The notes beneath the pieces were generated by a model. That model saw nothing but the letters and a program-made list of their open reading frames with translations. It was not told where the DNA came from and did no database searches. A stretch of DNA of 57,594 nucleotides from Catenulispora pinisilvae (lineage in GTDB: Bacteria > Actinomycetota > Actinomycetes > Streptomycetales > Catenulisporaceae): contig NZ_JAAFZA010000041.1 of assembly GCF_015356865.1 (NCBI RefSeq), forward strand, positions 1 to 57,594, written 5' to 3'. Below are positions 1 through 8,384 of this stretch, piece after piece. How positions within the stretch are numbered: position 1 is the first letter of the stretch; each line of letters opens with the position of its first letter. The translations under genes were made by a program, and so were the position numbers.

Positions 1-190
1 CCGAAGGAACCCTGGAGACCCCGGCCCGAGCGCCGGAACTTCGGCATGCCCACACGCCAGCCGCACCCGGAAACCATCAGCACCCTGAATCAGACGACCC
101 GATCATGCTCTTGGTGAAAGACGGAGGTTAAGGCTTCTTGAAGAACACCTGAGCCTCACGGCGCGCCTAGGCGGCTAACCTGGAACGTCG

Positions 191-745
191 TCAGGGCGGA
201 GAGCTGAGGATGCACAAGAATTCGGCCTCGTCTCTGCCGAAAGACTCGACGCCAGCGCGGTCGCGGTATCGGATGCGGAATCGCATGGTGTCGATGCCGA
301 GGAGGAGCGGTCGCCGCGGCTGTGGCCCGCCCAAGTTCGCGGTGTATACGGCTGTCGGGGACCACGATATGTGTGGCCCCCGGCCGGCTGCGGTCGCGAG
401 GTCGACGAGGCTGGCGCGTCCGTCGGCGGCGAGGGCCGCCAGCAACTTCGCGTCGTGCTGCTGAAGGTCCGGCGATCGGTTGACGACCATGCCCGATTCG
501 GTGAAAAGGCTGCCGGTCGAGCCGAGCTGTACCTCCTGCTCTGGTGTCAGTACACCGGTCAGCGCGGCCCAGTAGCGGCTTCGCCCGCCGAGGAACTTGC
601 GGAGCATCACGGATGCGTAGATGTCGAGCACTGCTGCCGCGCGGGGGAGCCTGCGGCCGAGCAGATCCTCGCGTTCCTGCGGCGATCGGGACCGGACCGC
701 GCAGGTGATCTCGGCGCCGGGCAGGCTCAGAGGAAGGAGCGCTCC
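191..745 (-). pseudogene. Lrp/AsnC-family regulator remnant
   Basis: The minus-strand reading contains the linker typical of two-HTH actinobacterial AsnC regulators (AEITCAVRSRSPQEREDLL, then DIYASVMLRKFLGGR and LTPEQE), followed by the start of a second helix-turn-helix (HDAKLLAALAADGRASLVDL). After that helix the family pattern is lost and the frame stops at 191. The N-terminal half is missing because the MFS gene starts at 746. It is therefore cut at one end and degraded at the other. An intact copy would probably have regulated the divergent exporter, so the exporter may have lost its regulator. The family call is good; the exact decay events are not resolved. Confidence 0.6.
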
Positions 746-2137
746 ATGCGCAAGTGGTTGGCGCTGATTGCGGTGTGTCAGGGCACGTTCATGCTGCTGG
801 TGGACGTCAGCATCGTGAACGTGGCCCTGCCGGCCATGCGCGGCGCGCTGGACCTGTCGCCGACCGGCGTGCAGTGGGTGGTCAACGCCTACGCGCTCGG
901 CTTCGCGGGCCTGTTGCTGTTCGGCGGACGCGCCGCCGACCTGTTCGGCGCCAAGCCGGTGTTCCTGACCGGGCTGGTCGGCTTCACCGCCGCCAGCCTG
1001 GCCGGCGGCATGGCCGACACCGGCGCCCTGCTGATCGCGGCCCGCTCGGTGCAGGGCCTGGCCGGCGCGGTGCTGGCCCCGGCGACGATGACGCTGATCA
1101 TGACCACCTTCACCGACCCGCGCGAGCGGACCAAGGCGCTCGGCGCCTGGAGCGCCACGATGGCGGCCGGCGGCGCGATGGGCGCGGTCGTCGGCGGCAT
1201 GCTCACGCAGTGGGTGAGCTGGCGCTGGGTGCTGTTCGTCAACGTGCCGATCGGCGTGGTGCTGCTCCTGGCGGCGGTGCCGCTGATCGCCAGGACCCGG
1301 GGCCGCGGCGCCACGCTGCGCACCCTGGACCTGCCCGGCGCGATCACCGTCACCCTCGGTCTGACCGGCATCGTGTACGGGGTCGTCACCACCGACACCC
1401 ACACCTGGGGCTCCTCGGCGGTGCTGGTCCCGATCGTGGCCGGTGCGGTGCTGCTGGCGCTGTTCGTCCTGCTGGAGGCGCGCAGCAAGCACGCCCTGGT
1501 GCCGCTGCGGGTGTTCCGGAACCAGTCGCTGGCCGTGGCCGACCTGGCCGCGCTGCTGATCGGCGCGGGCATGTTCGCGATGTGGTTCTACGTCAGCCTC
1601 TACCTCCAGCAGGTGCTCGGCTTCGACGCTTTGCAGGCCGGGTTCGCGTTCGTGCCGGGCTCGGCGATGATCGTGCTGGGCACCGTGCTGGCGACCCGCA
1701 TCCTGCCCAGGATCGGCCCGCGGCCGCTGCTGCTGGTCGGTCCGCTGGTCGCGGCGGTCGGCCTGGCCTGGCTGGCGCGCTTCCCGGCCGACGGCTCTTA
1801 CACCGCCGACGTCCTGGGCCCGCTGATGCTGCTCACCTTCGGCATGGGCCTGGCCATGACGCCGCTGGCGGTCGCCGGCACCGCCGGGATGCCCCGGCAC
1901 GAGGCGGGCCTGGCCTCCGGCCTGATCAACACCTCACGCCAGGTCGGCGGCGCCATCGGACTCGCGGCGCTGTCCACGATCTCCGCGCACATCGCCGCCA
2001 CCCACGGCGGCGGCCCCAAGGTCGCGATGGCCGCCGGCTTCAGCGGCGCGATGATCGGCGCGGCGATCGCGCTGGCCGCCGCCGGGATCGTGGCGGCGCT
2101 GCTGCCGGGCCGGGCGAGCGAGCCGGCGCAGGGGTAA
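746..2137 (+). CDS. MFS drug exporter (DHA2/EmrB-type)
   Basis: The product has 463 residues and is very hydrophobic, consistent with about 14 membrane helices. It opens with a transmembrane segment carrying LLVDVSIVNVALPAM, the family D-x-x-I-V-N-V-A-L-P motif, followed by the loop motif GGRAADLFGAKP near residue 55. The ATG at 746 is chosen because AGGAAGGAG lies 7 bases upstream; longer readings run into the AsnC remnant. This family expels drugs or metabolites using the proton gradient. It sits divergent to the AsnC-type remnant, a usual regulator arrangement for such exporters. The substrate cannot be told from sequence. Confidence 0.88.
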   Translation: MRKWLALIAVCQGTFMLLVDVSIVNVALPAMRGALDLSPTGVQWVVNAYALGFAGLLLFGGRAADLFGAKPVFLTGLVGFTAASLAGGMADTGALLIAARSVQGLAGAVLAPATMTLIMTTFTDPRERTKALGAWSATMAAGGAMGAVVGGMLTQWVSWRWVLFVNVPIGVVLLLAAVPLIARTRGRGATLRTLDLPGAITVTLGLTGIVYGVVTTDTHTWGSSAVLVPIVAGAVLLALFVLLEARSKHALVPLRVFRNQSLAVADLAALLIGAGMFAMWFYVSLYLQQVLGFDALQAGFAFVPGSAMIVLGTVLATRILPRIGPRPLLLVGPLVAAVGLAWLARFPADGSYTADVLGPLMLLTFGMGLAMTPLAVAGTAGMPRHEAGLASGLINTSRQVGGAIGLAALSTISAHIAATHGGGPKVAMAAGFSGAMIGAAIALAAAGIVAALLPGRASEPAQG

Positions 2138-2255
2138 GGCAGTAGGGCTAGACAGCAGCACACTAGGTTGAGGGGACAAGGCTGCCGGGCAGCAACCAGT
2201 ACCCGACAGCCAAGCCGACCAGCCCGGCCGGGTCAAGCCCGACCGGGCCGGGCGC

Positions 2256-3278
2256 TCAACCGCCGCGCACCGGCGTCGACCCGGCCGCCATCGCGCCCGA
2301 TCCCCGATCGATGAACCGGGTCGCCAGCACCACCGAGCGCGGAGCCGCGTTGTCGCCGTCGATCCGGCCGAAGAGGAGCTGAGCGGCGGTGCGGCCGAGG
2401 GCCGCAGGGTCCTGACTCACTACCGAAATCGGCGGATCCAGTTTGTCCGCCAGCACGAAGTCGTCGAAGCCGACCAAACCGAAGCGGCGGCAGGCCCCGG
2501 CTTCCACCGCGCCGAGGGTGATCAGGTCGTTGCCGCTGAAGAACGCGGTCGGCGGGTTGGGACCGGCCATCATCTCGCCGATTGCGGCGGCGGCCTGGCG
2601 ATGGCCGCGCAGGCCGTGGCGGATCAGAACGGGATCGACTTCCAGGCCGGCCTCCGTGATCGCTTCGGTGTAGCCGACGAAGCGTTCGTTCTGCGTCCAG
2701 ATCTCCTGACGGTCGCCAAGGTAGGCGATGCGGGTGTGGCCGCGGTCCAGCAGGTGCCCGATGGCGGTCGCGGTGCCGGCCCGGTTGTCGACGGCGATGC
2801 AGTCCACGTCCAGGCCGGTGGCCGGGCGGTCGACGCAGACCACCTTCACCCCCCGCGCCATCTGCGCGCGGAAGAAGGCCCGGTTCCCGCCGGTGGGGAC
2901 CAGGACCAGACCGTCGACTTGGCGGGCGCTGAAGGCCGAGACCACGTCGCGTTCCCGGCGGGGGTCATCGTTGGTACTTCCTACCAGAACCAGGAAGCCG
3001 CGGCGGTACGCTTCGTCCTCCACCGAGCGTGCAAGTGCGGAAAAGAAGGGGTTGGCCAGGTCGTCGACGACCAAGCCGATGGTGCGTGAGTCCTGGGCCT
3101 TGCGCCGAAGGTTGCGGGCGATGTCGTTGCGCTGATATCCCAGTCCCCTGATTGCTTCTTCGACCCGAGCCGCGGTCTGCGGGGCCACGCCTGCCTCGCC
3201 GGCCACCACCCGCGAGACCGTCATCAGCGACACGCCCGCGGCCTTGGCCACGTCCTTCATCGTGGGCCTGGCTGCCAT
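2256..3278 (-). CDS. LacI-family transcriptional regulator
   Basis: The product has 340 residues. The N-terminus TMKDVAKAAGVSLMTVSRVV is a LacI helix-turn-helix with hinge, followed by a periplasmic-binding-protein-like sensor domain (about residues 60-330). The start at 3278 has AGGAGAT just upstream. It is divergent from a GH92 mannosidase gene, and the gap holds palindromes with the central AACGTT typical of LacI operators. The likely job is repression of the mannosidase gene until a mannose-type sugar is present; that link is inferred from position. Confidence 0.92.
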   Translation of the reverse strand: MAARPTMKDVAKAAGVSLMTVSRVVAGEAGVAPQTAARVEEAIRGLGYQRNDIARNLRRKAQDSRTIGLVVDDLANPFFSALARSVEDEAYRRGFLVLVGSTNDDPRRERDVVSAFSARQVDGLVLVPTGGNRAFFRAQMARGVKVVCVDRPATGLDVDCIAVDNRAGTATAIGHLLDRGHTRIAYLGDRQEIWTQNERFVGYTEAITEAGLEVDPVLIRHGLRGHRQAAAAIGEMMAGPNPPTAFFSGNDLITLGAVEAGACRRFGLVGFDDFVLADKLDPPISVVSQDPAALGRTAAQLLFGRIDGDNAAPRSVVLATRFIDRGSGAMAAGSTPVRGG

Positions 3279-3300
3279 CCCATATCTCCTAGTTCAACTA

Positions 3301-3390
3301 GTTAACGTTACCATCCATGCCTCGGTGATGTGCGCCGCCGACAGGCTTTGTCAGGGGTCGGAGAGTTCCGGCCTTCTGTGAACGTTCACA
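3301..3390. promoter_or_regulatory. LacI-type operators between regulator and GH92 gene
   Basis: TGTGAACGTTCACA at 3377-3390 is a perfect 14-bp palindrome, 48 bases before the GH92 start. A second, shorter site GTTAACGTTAC lies at 3301-3311, 23 bases upstream of the LacI start. Both are centred on AACGTT, the usual LacI/GalR core. They would let the adjacent regulator control both itself and the mannosidase. Binding is inferred. Confidence 0.65.
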
Positions 3391-3438
3391 ATCCGCGTCA
3401 ATCCTCGAATACGCCAACACCTCGAGAGAAGAGACACC

Positions 3439-6117
3439 GTGACCGATCCATCCCACTCCAGGCGCAGGAAACTACGCCTCAGCTCCCTGATATCCAGCGG
3501 TGCCCTGGTGGCCGCGGCCACCCTGGGCACCACCGGGCTGTCAGCGGGCGCCGCACACGCCGGCTCGCACCCCGCCTTCGTCGCCGATCCGGCCTCGACG
3601 GTCAGCACACTGCTGATGACCTCCGCCGGCGGCAACGACTTCCCGGGTGCGGACACGCCGTTCGGCATGGTTCAGTGGAGCCCGGACTCGGCGACCGACC
3701 GCGCCCCCGGCGGCGGCTACGACTACACCGACACCCAGACCCGGGGCTTCTCGCTGACCCACATGTCCGGCCCCGGCTGCAACGCCATGGGCGACCTGCC
3801 GGTGCTGCCGCTGACCGGCGCCCTGCCCTCCGGCAACCCGGAGACGGTCTACGAGCCCCTCGACCACAGCAGCGAGGTCGGCCAGGCCGGCTACTACACG
3901 GTGAAGACCGGCACCACCCCGGTGCAGACCGAGCTGACCACCACCGCGCACACCGGTATGGCCCGCTTCACCTTCCCGGCCACCAACCAGGCCGACCTGC
4001 TGATGAAGCTGCTGGACAGCGAGAACGGCACCACCGGCTCCAGCGTGCAGCTGGTCGGGAACAACGAAGTGGTCGGCACCGTGGACTCCGGCGGGTTCTG
4101 CACCCAGCCCGGCCCCTACACGCTGCACTTCGACATGGTCTTCGACCAGCCCTTCACCGCGGCCTCGCAGATCGTCACCGAGTCCGGCCAGCCCGGCCCG
4201 AACTCGGTGTTCCTGCAGTTCGACGCGAGCGCCCACCAGGTGGTGCAGGCCAAGGTCGGGATCTCCTTCGTCAGCGCCGCGAACGCCTCGGCGAACCTGG
4301 CGGCCGAGAACCCGGGCTTCGACTTCGACGCCACCCACGCCGCTGCGCACAACGCGTGGAACGCCCTGCTGGGCAAGGTCCAGATAGCCGGCGGCACGAC
4401 CGCGCAACAGCAGTTGTTCTACTCCACGCTCTACCACGTGATGCTGCACCCGAACACGGTGACCGACGTCAACGGCCAGTACATGGGCTTCGACAACGCC
4501 GTGCACACCGCGCCACCGGGCCACGCGCAGTACGACCAGTTCTCGGGCTGGGACGTCTACAAGGGGCAGACCCAACTCGAGGCGATGCTCGACCCGTCAG
4601 TCGCCTCGGACCACGCGCAGTCCCTGGTCAACGACTACACCCAGGGCGGGCTCTTCCCACAGTGGGGCTTCATGAACTCCTACAACTGGACCATGGACGG
4701 CGACCCGGCCGTCGCCGCGATCGCCAACTACTACGCCTTCGGCGGCACGGACTTCGACACCTCGACCGCGTTGTCGGACATGGTCACCGAGGCCTCGACG
4801 ACCAACCACGTGCGCCCCGGCAACGCGCTGGAGGACACCTACGGCTACCTGCCGTCCGACCTCTACACCAGCGCGCTGGGCTGCTGCCACGTCCGGGACT
4901 CGGCCTCCAGCCTGATCGAGTACGACAACGCCGACTTCGCGCTGTCCCGGTTCGCCAAGTCCATGGGCGACCGGTCCGACGCCACCAAGTTCACCGCCCA
5001 GGCCAACAACTGGAAGAACATCTTCAACCCGGCCGACAACCTGCTCAACCCCAGGGAGAGCAACGGGACCTTCGACCCCATCACCCCCGACACCACGACC
5101 GGCTTCACCGAGGCCACGGCCGCGCAGAACCGCTTCGACGTCGGCTTCGACCAGCCGGCGCTGGCCGCCCTCTACGGCGGGAACAGCGTGATCAACGCCG
5201 ACCTGGACTACTACTTCCCGACCGCCGCCAACGCCAAGCCCGACCAGGCGAGCCTGTCCAATGAGGTGGACCTGGGCACGCCCTGGTTCTACGACTGGAC
5301 CGGCGAGCCCTCGCACACCCAGTCGGTGGTGAACCGGATCGAGAACCTGCTGTATCAGGACTCTCCCGGCGGCTTCCCGAACAACGACGACCTGGGCGCG
5401 GAGTCCGCGCAGTACGTCTGGGGCGCGCTGGGCATGTACCCGGTGACCCCCGGCAGCGCGGACCTGGCGTTCAACAGCCCGCTGTTCACGCAGATCGCCA
5501 TCCACCTGGACTCCGGCAAGACCATCGCCATCAACGCCCCGGCCGCCTCGGCGAGCAACTACTACGTGCAGTCGCTCACCGTCAACGGCACGGCCAGCAC
5601 CCACACCTGGCTGCCGGCCGCGACCTGGAAGTCCGGCGTCACGCTGAACTTCACCCTGGGCTCCACGCCGTCGAACTGGGGCACCGGGGCCGGCGACGCG
5701 CCGCCGTCGTACGACACCAGCACCGTGCCCGGCACCGGCCCGCTCACGTCGGGCATCGCCGGCAAGTGCGCGGAGGACAGCGACTTCGGCACCACCGACG
5801 GGACCAAGATTCAGCTCAGCACCTGCGATGGCTCGTTCGCGCAGAAGTTCACCCCGAACTCCGACGGCGGTCTGGAGATCATGGGCGGCTGCCTGGACGT
5901 CGCCCAGGGTGGCACCGCGGACGGGACGCTGGTGCAGCGGAACGCCTGCAGCCGAACGGGATCGCAGGTATGGCTGCCGCTGCCCGACGGGGAGTTGCTG
6001 AACCTGCCGTCCGGCAAGTGTCTGGACGATCCGAACGGCACCACGACGGACGGGACGCAGTTGCAGATCTCCACGTGCGGCAACGCGCCGAGGCAGATGT
6101 GGACGTTGCCGTCATGA
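3439..6117 (+). CDS. Secreted GH92 alpha-mannosidase with ricin-type lectin domain
   Basis: The product has 892 residues from a GTG start. Residues 1 to about 34 form an export signal with an arginine-rich start (SRRRKLRL) and an A-x-A-like cleavage site (AHA), possibly Tat. The mature part begins with the GH92 signature region (NDFPGADTPFGMVQWSPDS) and continues with family motifs such as GWDVYKGQTQLEAMLDP and a C-terminal beta-sandwich. GH92 enzymes remove alpha-linked mannose, often 1,2-linked, from glycans. Residues from about 765 to the end form a ricin-B beta-trefoil (CBM13) with three Q-x-W/F repeats (QKF, QVW, QMW), probably for binding the polysaccharide. It is divergent from a LacI regulator. 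Confidence 0.92.
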   Translation: MTDPSHSRRRKLRLSSLISSGALVAAATLGTTGLSAGAAHAGSHPAFVADPASTVSTLLMTSAGGNDFPGADTPFGMVQWSPDSATDRAPGGGYDYTDTQTRGFSLTHMSGPGCNAMGDLPVLPLTGALPSGNPETVYEPLDHSSEVGQAGYYTVKTGTTPVQTELTTTAHTGMARFTFPATNQADLLMKLLDSENGTTGSSVQLVGNNEVVGTVDSGGFCTQPGPYTLHFDMVFDQPFTAASQIVTESGQPGPNSVFLQFDASAHQVVQAKVGISFVSAANASANLAAENPGFDFDATHAAAHNAWNALLGKVQIAGGTTAQQQLFYSTLYHVMLHPNTVTDVNGQYMGFDNAVHTAPPGHAQYDQFSGWDVYKGQTQLEAMLDPSVASDHAQSLVNDYTQGGLFPQWGFMNSYNWTMDGDPAVAAIANYYAFGGTDFDTSTALSDMVTEASTTNHVRPGNALEDTYGYLPSDLYTSALGCCHVRDSASSLIEYDNADFALSRFAKSMGDRSDATKFTAQANNWKNIFNPADNLLNPRESNGTFDPITPDTTTGFTEATAAQNRFDVGFDQPALAALYGGNSVINADLDYYFPTAANAKPDQASLSNEVDLGTPWFYDWTGEPSHTQSVVNRIENLLYQDSPGGFPNNDDLGAESAQYVWGALGMYPVTPGSADLAFNSPLFTQIAIHLDSGKTIAINAPAASASNYYVQSLTVNGTASTHTWLPAATWKSGVTLNFTLGSTPSNWGTGAGDAPPSYDTSTVPGTGPLTSGIAGKCAEDSDFGTTDGTKIQLSTCDGSFAQKFTPNSDGGLEIMGGCLDVAQGGTADGTLVQRNACSRTGSQVWLPLPDGELLNLPSGKCLDDPNGTTTDGTQLQISTCGNAPRQMWTLPS

Positions 6118-6290
6118 TGTCGCCGTCATGATGTTGGCGGTGTGATCGCGATCAGGGGCAAGGCACAGCAGTTCGGAGGCGCTGAGCTTGGGCGGACGAC
6201 CGAAGCGCTTAACACCTCCATACTCGTTGTCGATCTTCACGTGCAGTGCGGTGATGAGGGTCTCTATGTCTGACGTCACAACCAGAGCAT
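6112..6290 (-). pseudogene. IS982-family transposase N-terminal fragment
   Basis: The minus-strand reading gives SDIETLITALHVKIDNEYGG followed by RFGRPPKLSASELLCLA, which matches the conserved first 45 or so residues of IS982-type transposases. It then leaves the family and stops; no DDE catalytic domain follows. Terminal inverted repeats are not evident. It is a dead relic of an insertion next to the GH92 gene. Confidence 0.6.
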
Positions 6291-6449
6291 GGAGGCCCTC
6301 ACCTCGTTTTCGGGCCCCGACTTCGGAACAACTCATCCAGTAGGACAGGGAACCCGACCCGGTGCAGCGCGGCGCGGTTCGGACTCGGAGACGAGTCCGG
6401 GCCGCGCCGTCATTCGACCCGTCTTTTCGACCCGTCTTCTCGGTCCGGA

Positions 6450-7037
6450 TCAACCTGCCAGCAGCCGCTGTAAAGCCGGCGCCAACAAATCCACCAACTT
6501 CTCAGGACTCAGCGAAGCGATCGGCTCCACGGCGATCACATACCGCGCCATCGTCAGCCCGACGATCTGCGCCACCGCCATCTCCACCCGCACCTCGGCG
6601 TCCGGACCGCCGATCCGCGCGGCCAGCGGCGCGATCAGCCGGGGCCTGGCGAACCCGCGCAGCAGCGCCGCCATCTCCTCGTTCGAGGCGACCGTCCGCA
6701 CCACCGCCAGCAGCCGCTCGCGGGCCTGCGGCTCCTCCCACACCTCGACCACGCCACGGGCCAGCCGCTCGCCGACGCCCGCCGGATCACCGGCCACCAG
6801 CTCCAGCAGCGTAGCCGGGTCCACCGGGAACTCCAGCGCGGCCAGGAACACCCGATCCTTCGACCCGAAGTAGTGGTGCACCAGCGCCGAATCCACCCCG
6901 GCCGCCCGCGCGATGCCCCGCACGGTCGCCTTCTCATAGCCCCGCGAGGCGAACTCGGCGCGCGCCGCGTCCAGGATCTCGCCGCGGGTGTCGGCCGAAC
7001 CGGGCCGGCGGCCCGGGCGCTTGGCGGGGGCGGTCAT
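6450..7037 (-). CDS. TetR-family transcriptional regulator
   Basis: The product has 195 residues. The HTH is clear: GEILDAARAEFASRGYEKAT followed by RGIARAAGVDSALVHHYFGSKD at about residues 19-60. The C-terminal ligand domain resembles the TetR_C family with a PRLIAPLAARIGGPDAEVR segment. It usually represses a neighbouring transporter or enzyme gene. Neither neighbour on this strand is an obvious target, so its role is open. Confidence 0.9.
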   Translation of the reverse strand: MTAPAKRPGRRPGSADTRGEILDAARAEFASRGYEKATVRGIARAAGVDSALVHHYFGSKDRVFLAALEFPVDPATLLELVAGDPAGVGERLARGVVEVWEEPQARERLLAVVRTVASNEEMAALLRGFARPRLIAPLAARIGGPDAEVRVEMAVAQIVGLTMARYVIAVEPIASLSPEKLVDLLAPALQRLLAG

Positions 7038-7094
7038 GATTCACACCCTAGCCGCCGGTCGGTGGTGTGCCGGGCCGGAGCGGGCCGTGCCGGG

Positions 7095-7625
7095 TCAGAG
7101 CGTGTCCCACCACCGGACGTCGGGCAGTTCCGGGGTATCAGGGCTGTGGAAGAAGAACGGCAGGTCGAAGTGCCGGGCCAGCGCCGTACCGAGCTCCGTG
7201 GCCTCCTGCGCCTCGGGCCACGGCGGCACCTGGCCGTTGAACAGCCTGAGATCGCCGCCGTGCCGGATCTGGGCCAGGCCCGCCTCGGTGCGCGGGGCGC
7301 ACGTCACGGCCAGCAGGAGCGTCATCCAGCCCCTCGAGTCGCCGTCCCAGAGGGCTTCGATCGCGTCCGGGCGGCGCGGCAGCGCCTCGACGGCCGCGAT
7401 CAGCGTCGGCAGGTCGCGGGGCGGTTCTGGCTTGTGGCGGATCCGGTCGGCCAGCTCGACCTGTCGCCGATAGACCAGGTCCTGGCAGTCGTTCAGCCCG
7501 ATCCGCGGTTCGCGGCCGTTTTCCCACAGCTCGCGAACGGCGCCGAACCACTCGTCGGCGATGACCAGCTCATCGACCCGCGCGCGGACGTCCGCGGGCA
7601 CCTCGTTCCACTCGATCCCGGCCAC
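7095..7625 (-). CDS. Hypothetical protein
   Basis: The product has 176 residues, is acidic and Trp/Leu-rich, with no signal peptide or membrane segment. I do not recognise the family. It begins MAGIEWNEVPADVRARVDEL, and the codon bias is typical of real genes here. It sits 57 bases after the TetR start on the same strand and may be read with it. A 22-bp direct repeat array lies immediately upstream of its start. Confidence 0.6.
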   Translation of the reverse strand: MAGIEWNEVPADVRARVDELVIADEWFGAVRELWENGREPRIGLNDCQDLVYRRQVELADRIRHKPEPPRDLPTLIAAVEALPRRPDAIEALWDGDSRGWMTLLLAVTCAPRTEAGLAQIRHGGDLRLFNGQVPPWPEAQEATELGTALARHFDLPFFFHSPDTPELPDVRWWDTL

Positions 7626-7635
7626 GGCCTCAGAC

Positions 7636-7709
7636 CGTAGCGCCGAATGACCCAGGACGTAGCGCCAAATGACGCAGCCCGTAGCGCTGAAAGAACCTGC
7701 CCGTAGCGC
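7636..7709. repeat. Four direct repeats with 22-bp period
   Basis: CGTAGCGC occurs at 7636, 7658, 7680 and 7702, exactly 22 bases apart. The intervening bases are partly conserved (CGAATGAC, CAAATGAC, TGAAAGAAC). Twenty-two bases is two helical turns, so all copies face the same side of the DNA. The array fills the gap between two unknown genes and touches the stop codon of the upstream one. It could be a protein-binding array for the 7095-7625 promoter or simply an expanded repeat. Confidence 0.7.
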
Positions 7710-8278
7710 TACACCACCCCGGACAGCACATCATGAAGCAGCGCCCGGAACGCCCGCCCGTCCCGCATCAGCGTCTCGCTCACCACCAACCCGCCGTCCG
7801 GGCCCAGCCAGAACACCCGGCCGGCCACCGGCAGCACCTTGATGGCGAACTCGAAGTCGTTGGCCCGGCGGCCCAGCTCGCCCTCCAGCTGCTTGACCGC
7901 CGCCCCCGGCTCCTTCGACATGGACAGGGCCCGGCCGGAGGACCCGCCCCGGCCGATCGGGCGGTGCGCCGACGTCCAGTGCGAGGCCTCCCGGTAGCCG
8001 GCCGCGACCAGCCCGCGCAGCTCCGGGGAGCGGTCCAGCAGCTCGAAGCCGGGCGGGGTGAGCATCCGCAGCGCGAACCACTCCTCCAGGCGTCCCTCCC
8101 ACAGTCCCAGCCACAGGCCGGTCCACTGCGCGGCGGCGTGCGGATCGGCGAGCGCGGCCAGTTCCGGGACCACCGGGACCGCCGGCTCCAGCGGCGGGAT
8201 CGCCGGGTCGAGGTCCGGCGTCATCCCGGCGGCGTCCCGCAACCACAGGACGAGCGCCATGACTTGGCTGTCGTCCAT
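7709..8278 (-). CDS. Hypothetical protein
   Basis: The product has 189 residues from the Met at 8278 (MDDSQVMALVLWLRDAAG); an upstream Met at 8314 is an alternative. It is rich in Leu, Trp and Ala with no signal or membrane segment. The family is not recognised. Part of the middle reads WTGLWLGLWEGRLEEWF. Its stop codon overlaps the last unit of the 22-bp repeat array. Confidence 0.55.
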   Translation of the reverse strand: MDDSQVMALVLWLRDAAGMTPDLDPAIPPLEPAVPVVPELAALADPHAAAQWTGLWLGLWEGRLEEWFALRMLTPPGFELLDRSPELRGLVAAGYREASHWTSAHRPIGRGGSSGRALSMSKEPGAAVKQLEGELGRRANDFEFAIKVLPVAGRVFWLGPDGGLVVSETLMRDGRAFRALLHDVLSGVV

Positions 8279-8384
8279 CACGATCCGCCAGCTGCCGCCC
8301 CCAGCACGTTGCATCCCATCAGCATCGCCGACCGGGCAGCGCAGGGGAATCTCTTTCGCGGCATCTGTACCTGCATTAGTGCCG

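Noticed and set aside
1-190. Possible end of a gene at the window edge
   Set aside because: A plus-strand frame ends at a TGA near 117 but is too short and without recognisable features to call. I see nothing else in this stretch.
6112-6453. Complete IS982 insertion sequence
   Set aside because: Only the transposase N-terminus is present, with no catalytic domain and no terminal inverted repeats found.
7636-7709. CRISPR array
   Set aside because: The repeats are 8 bases with 14-base partly conserved spacers, far too short, and no cas genes are nearby.
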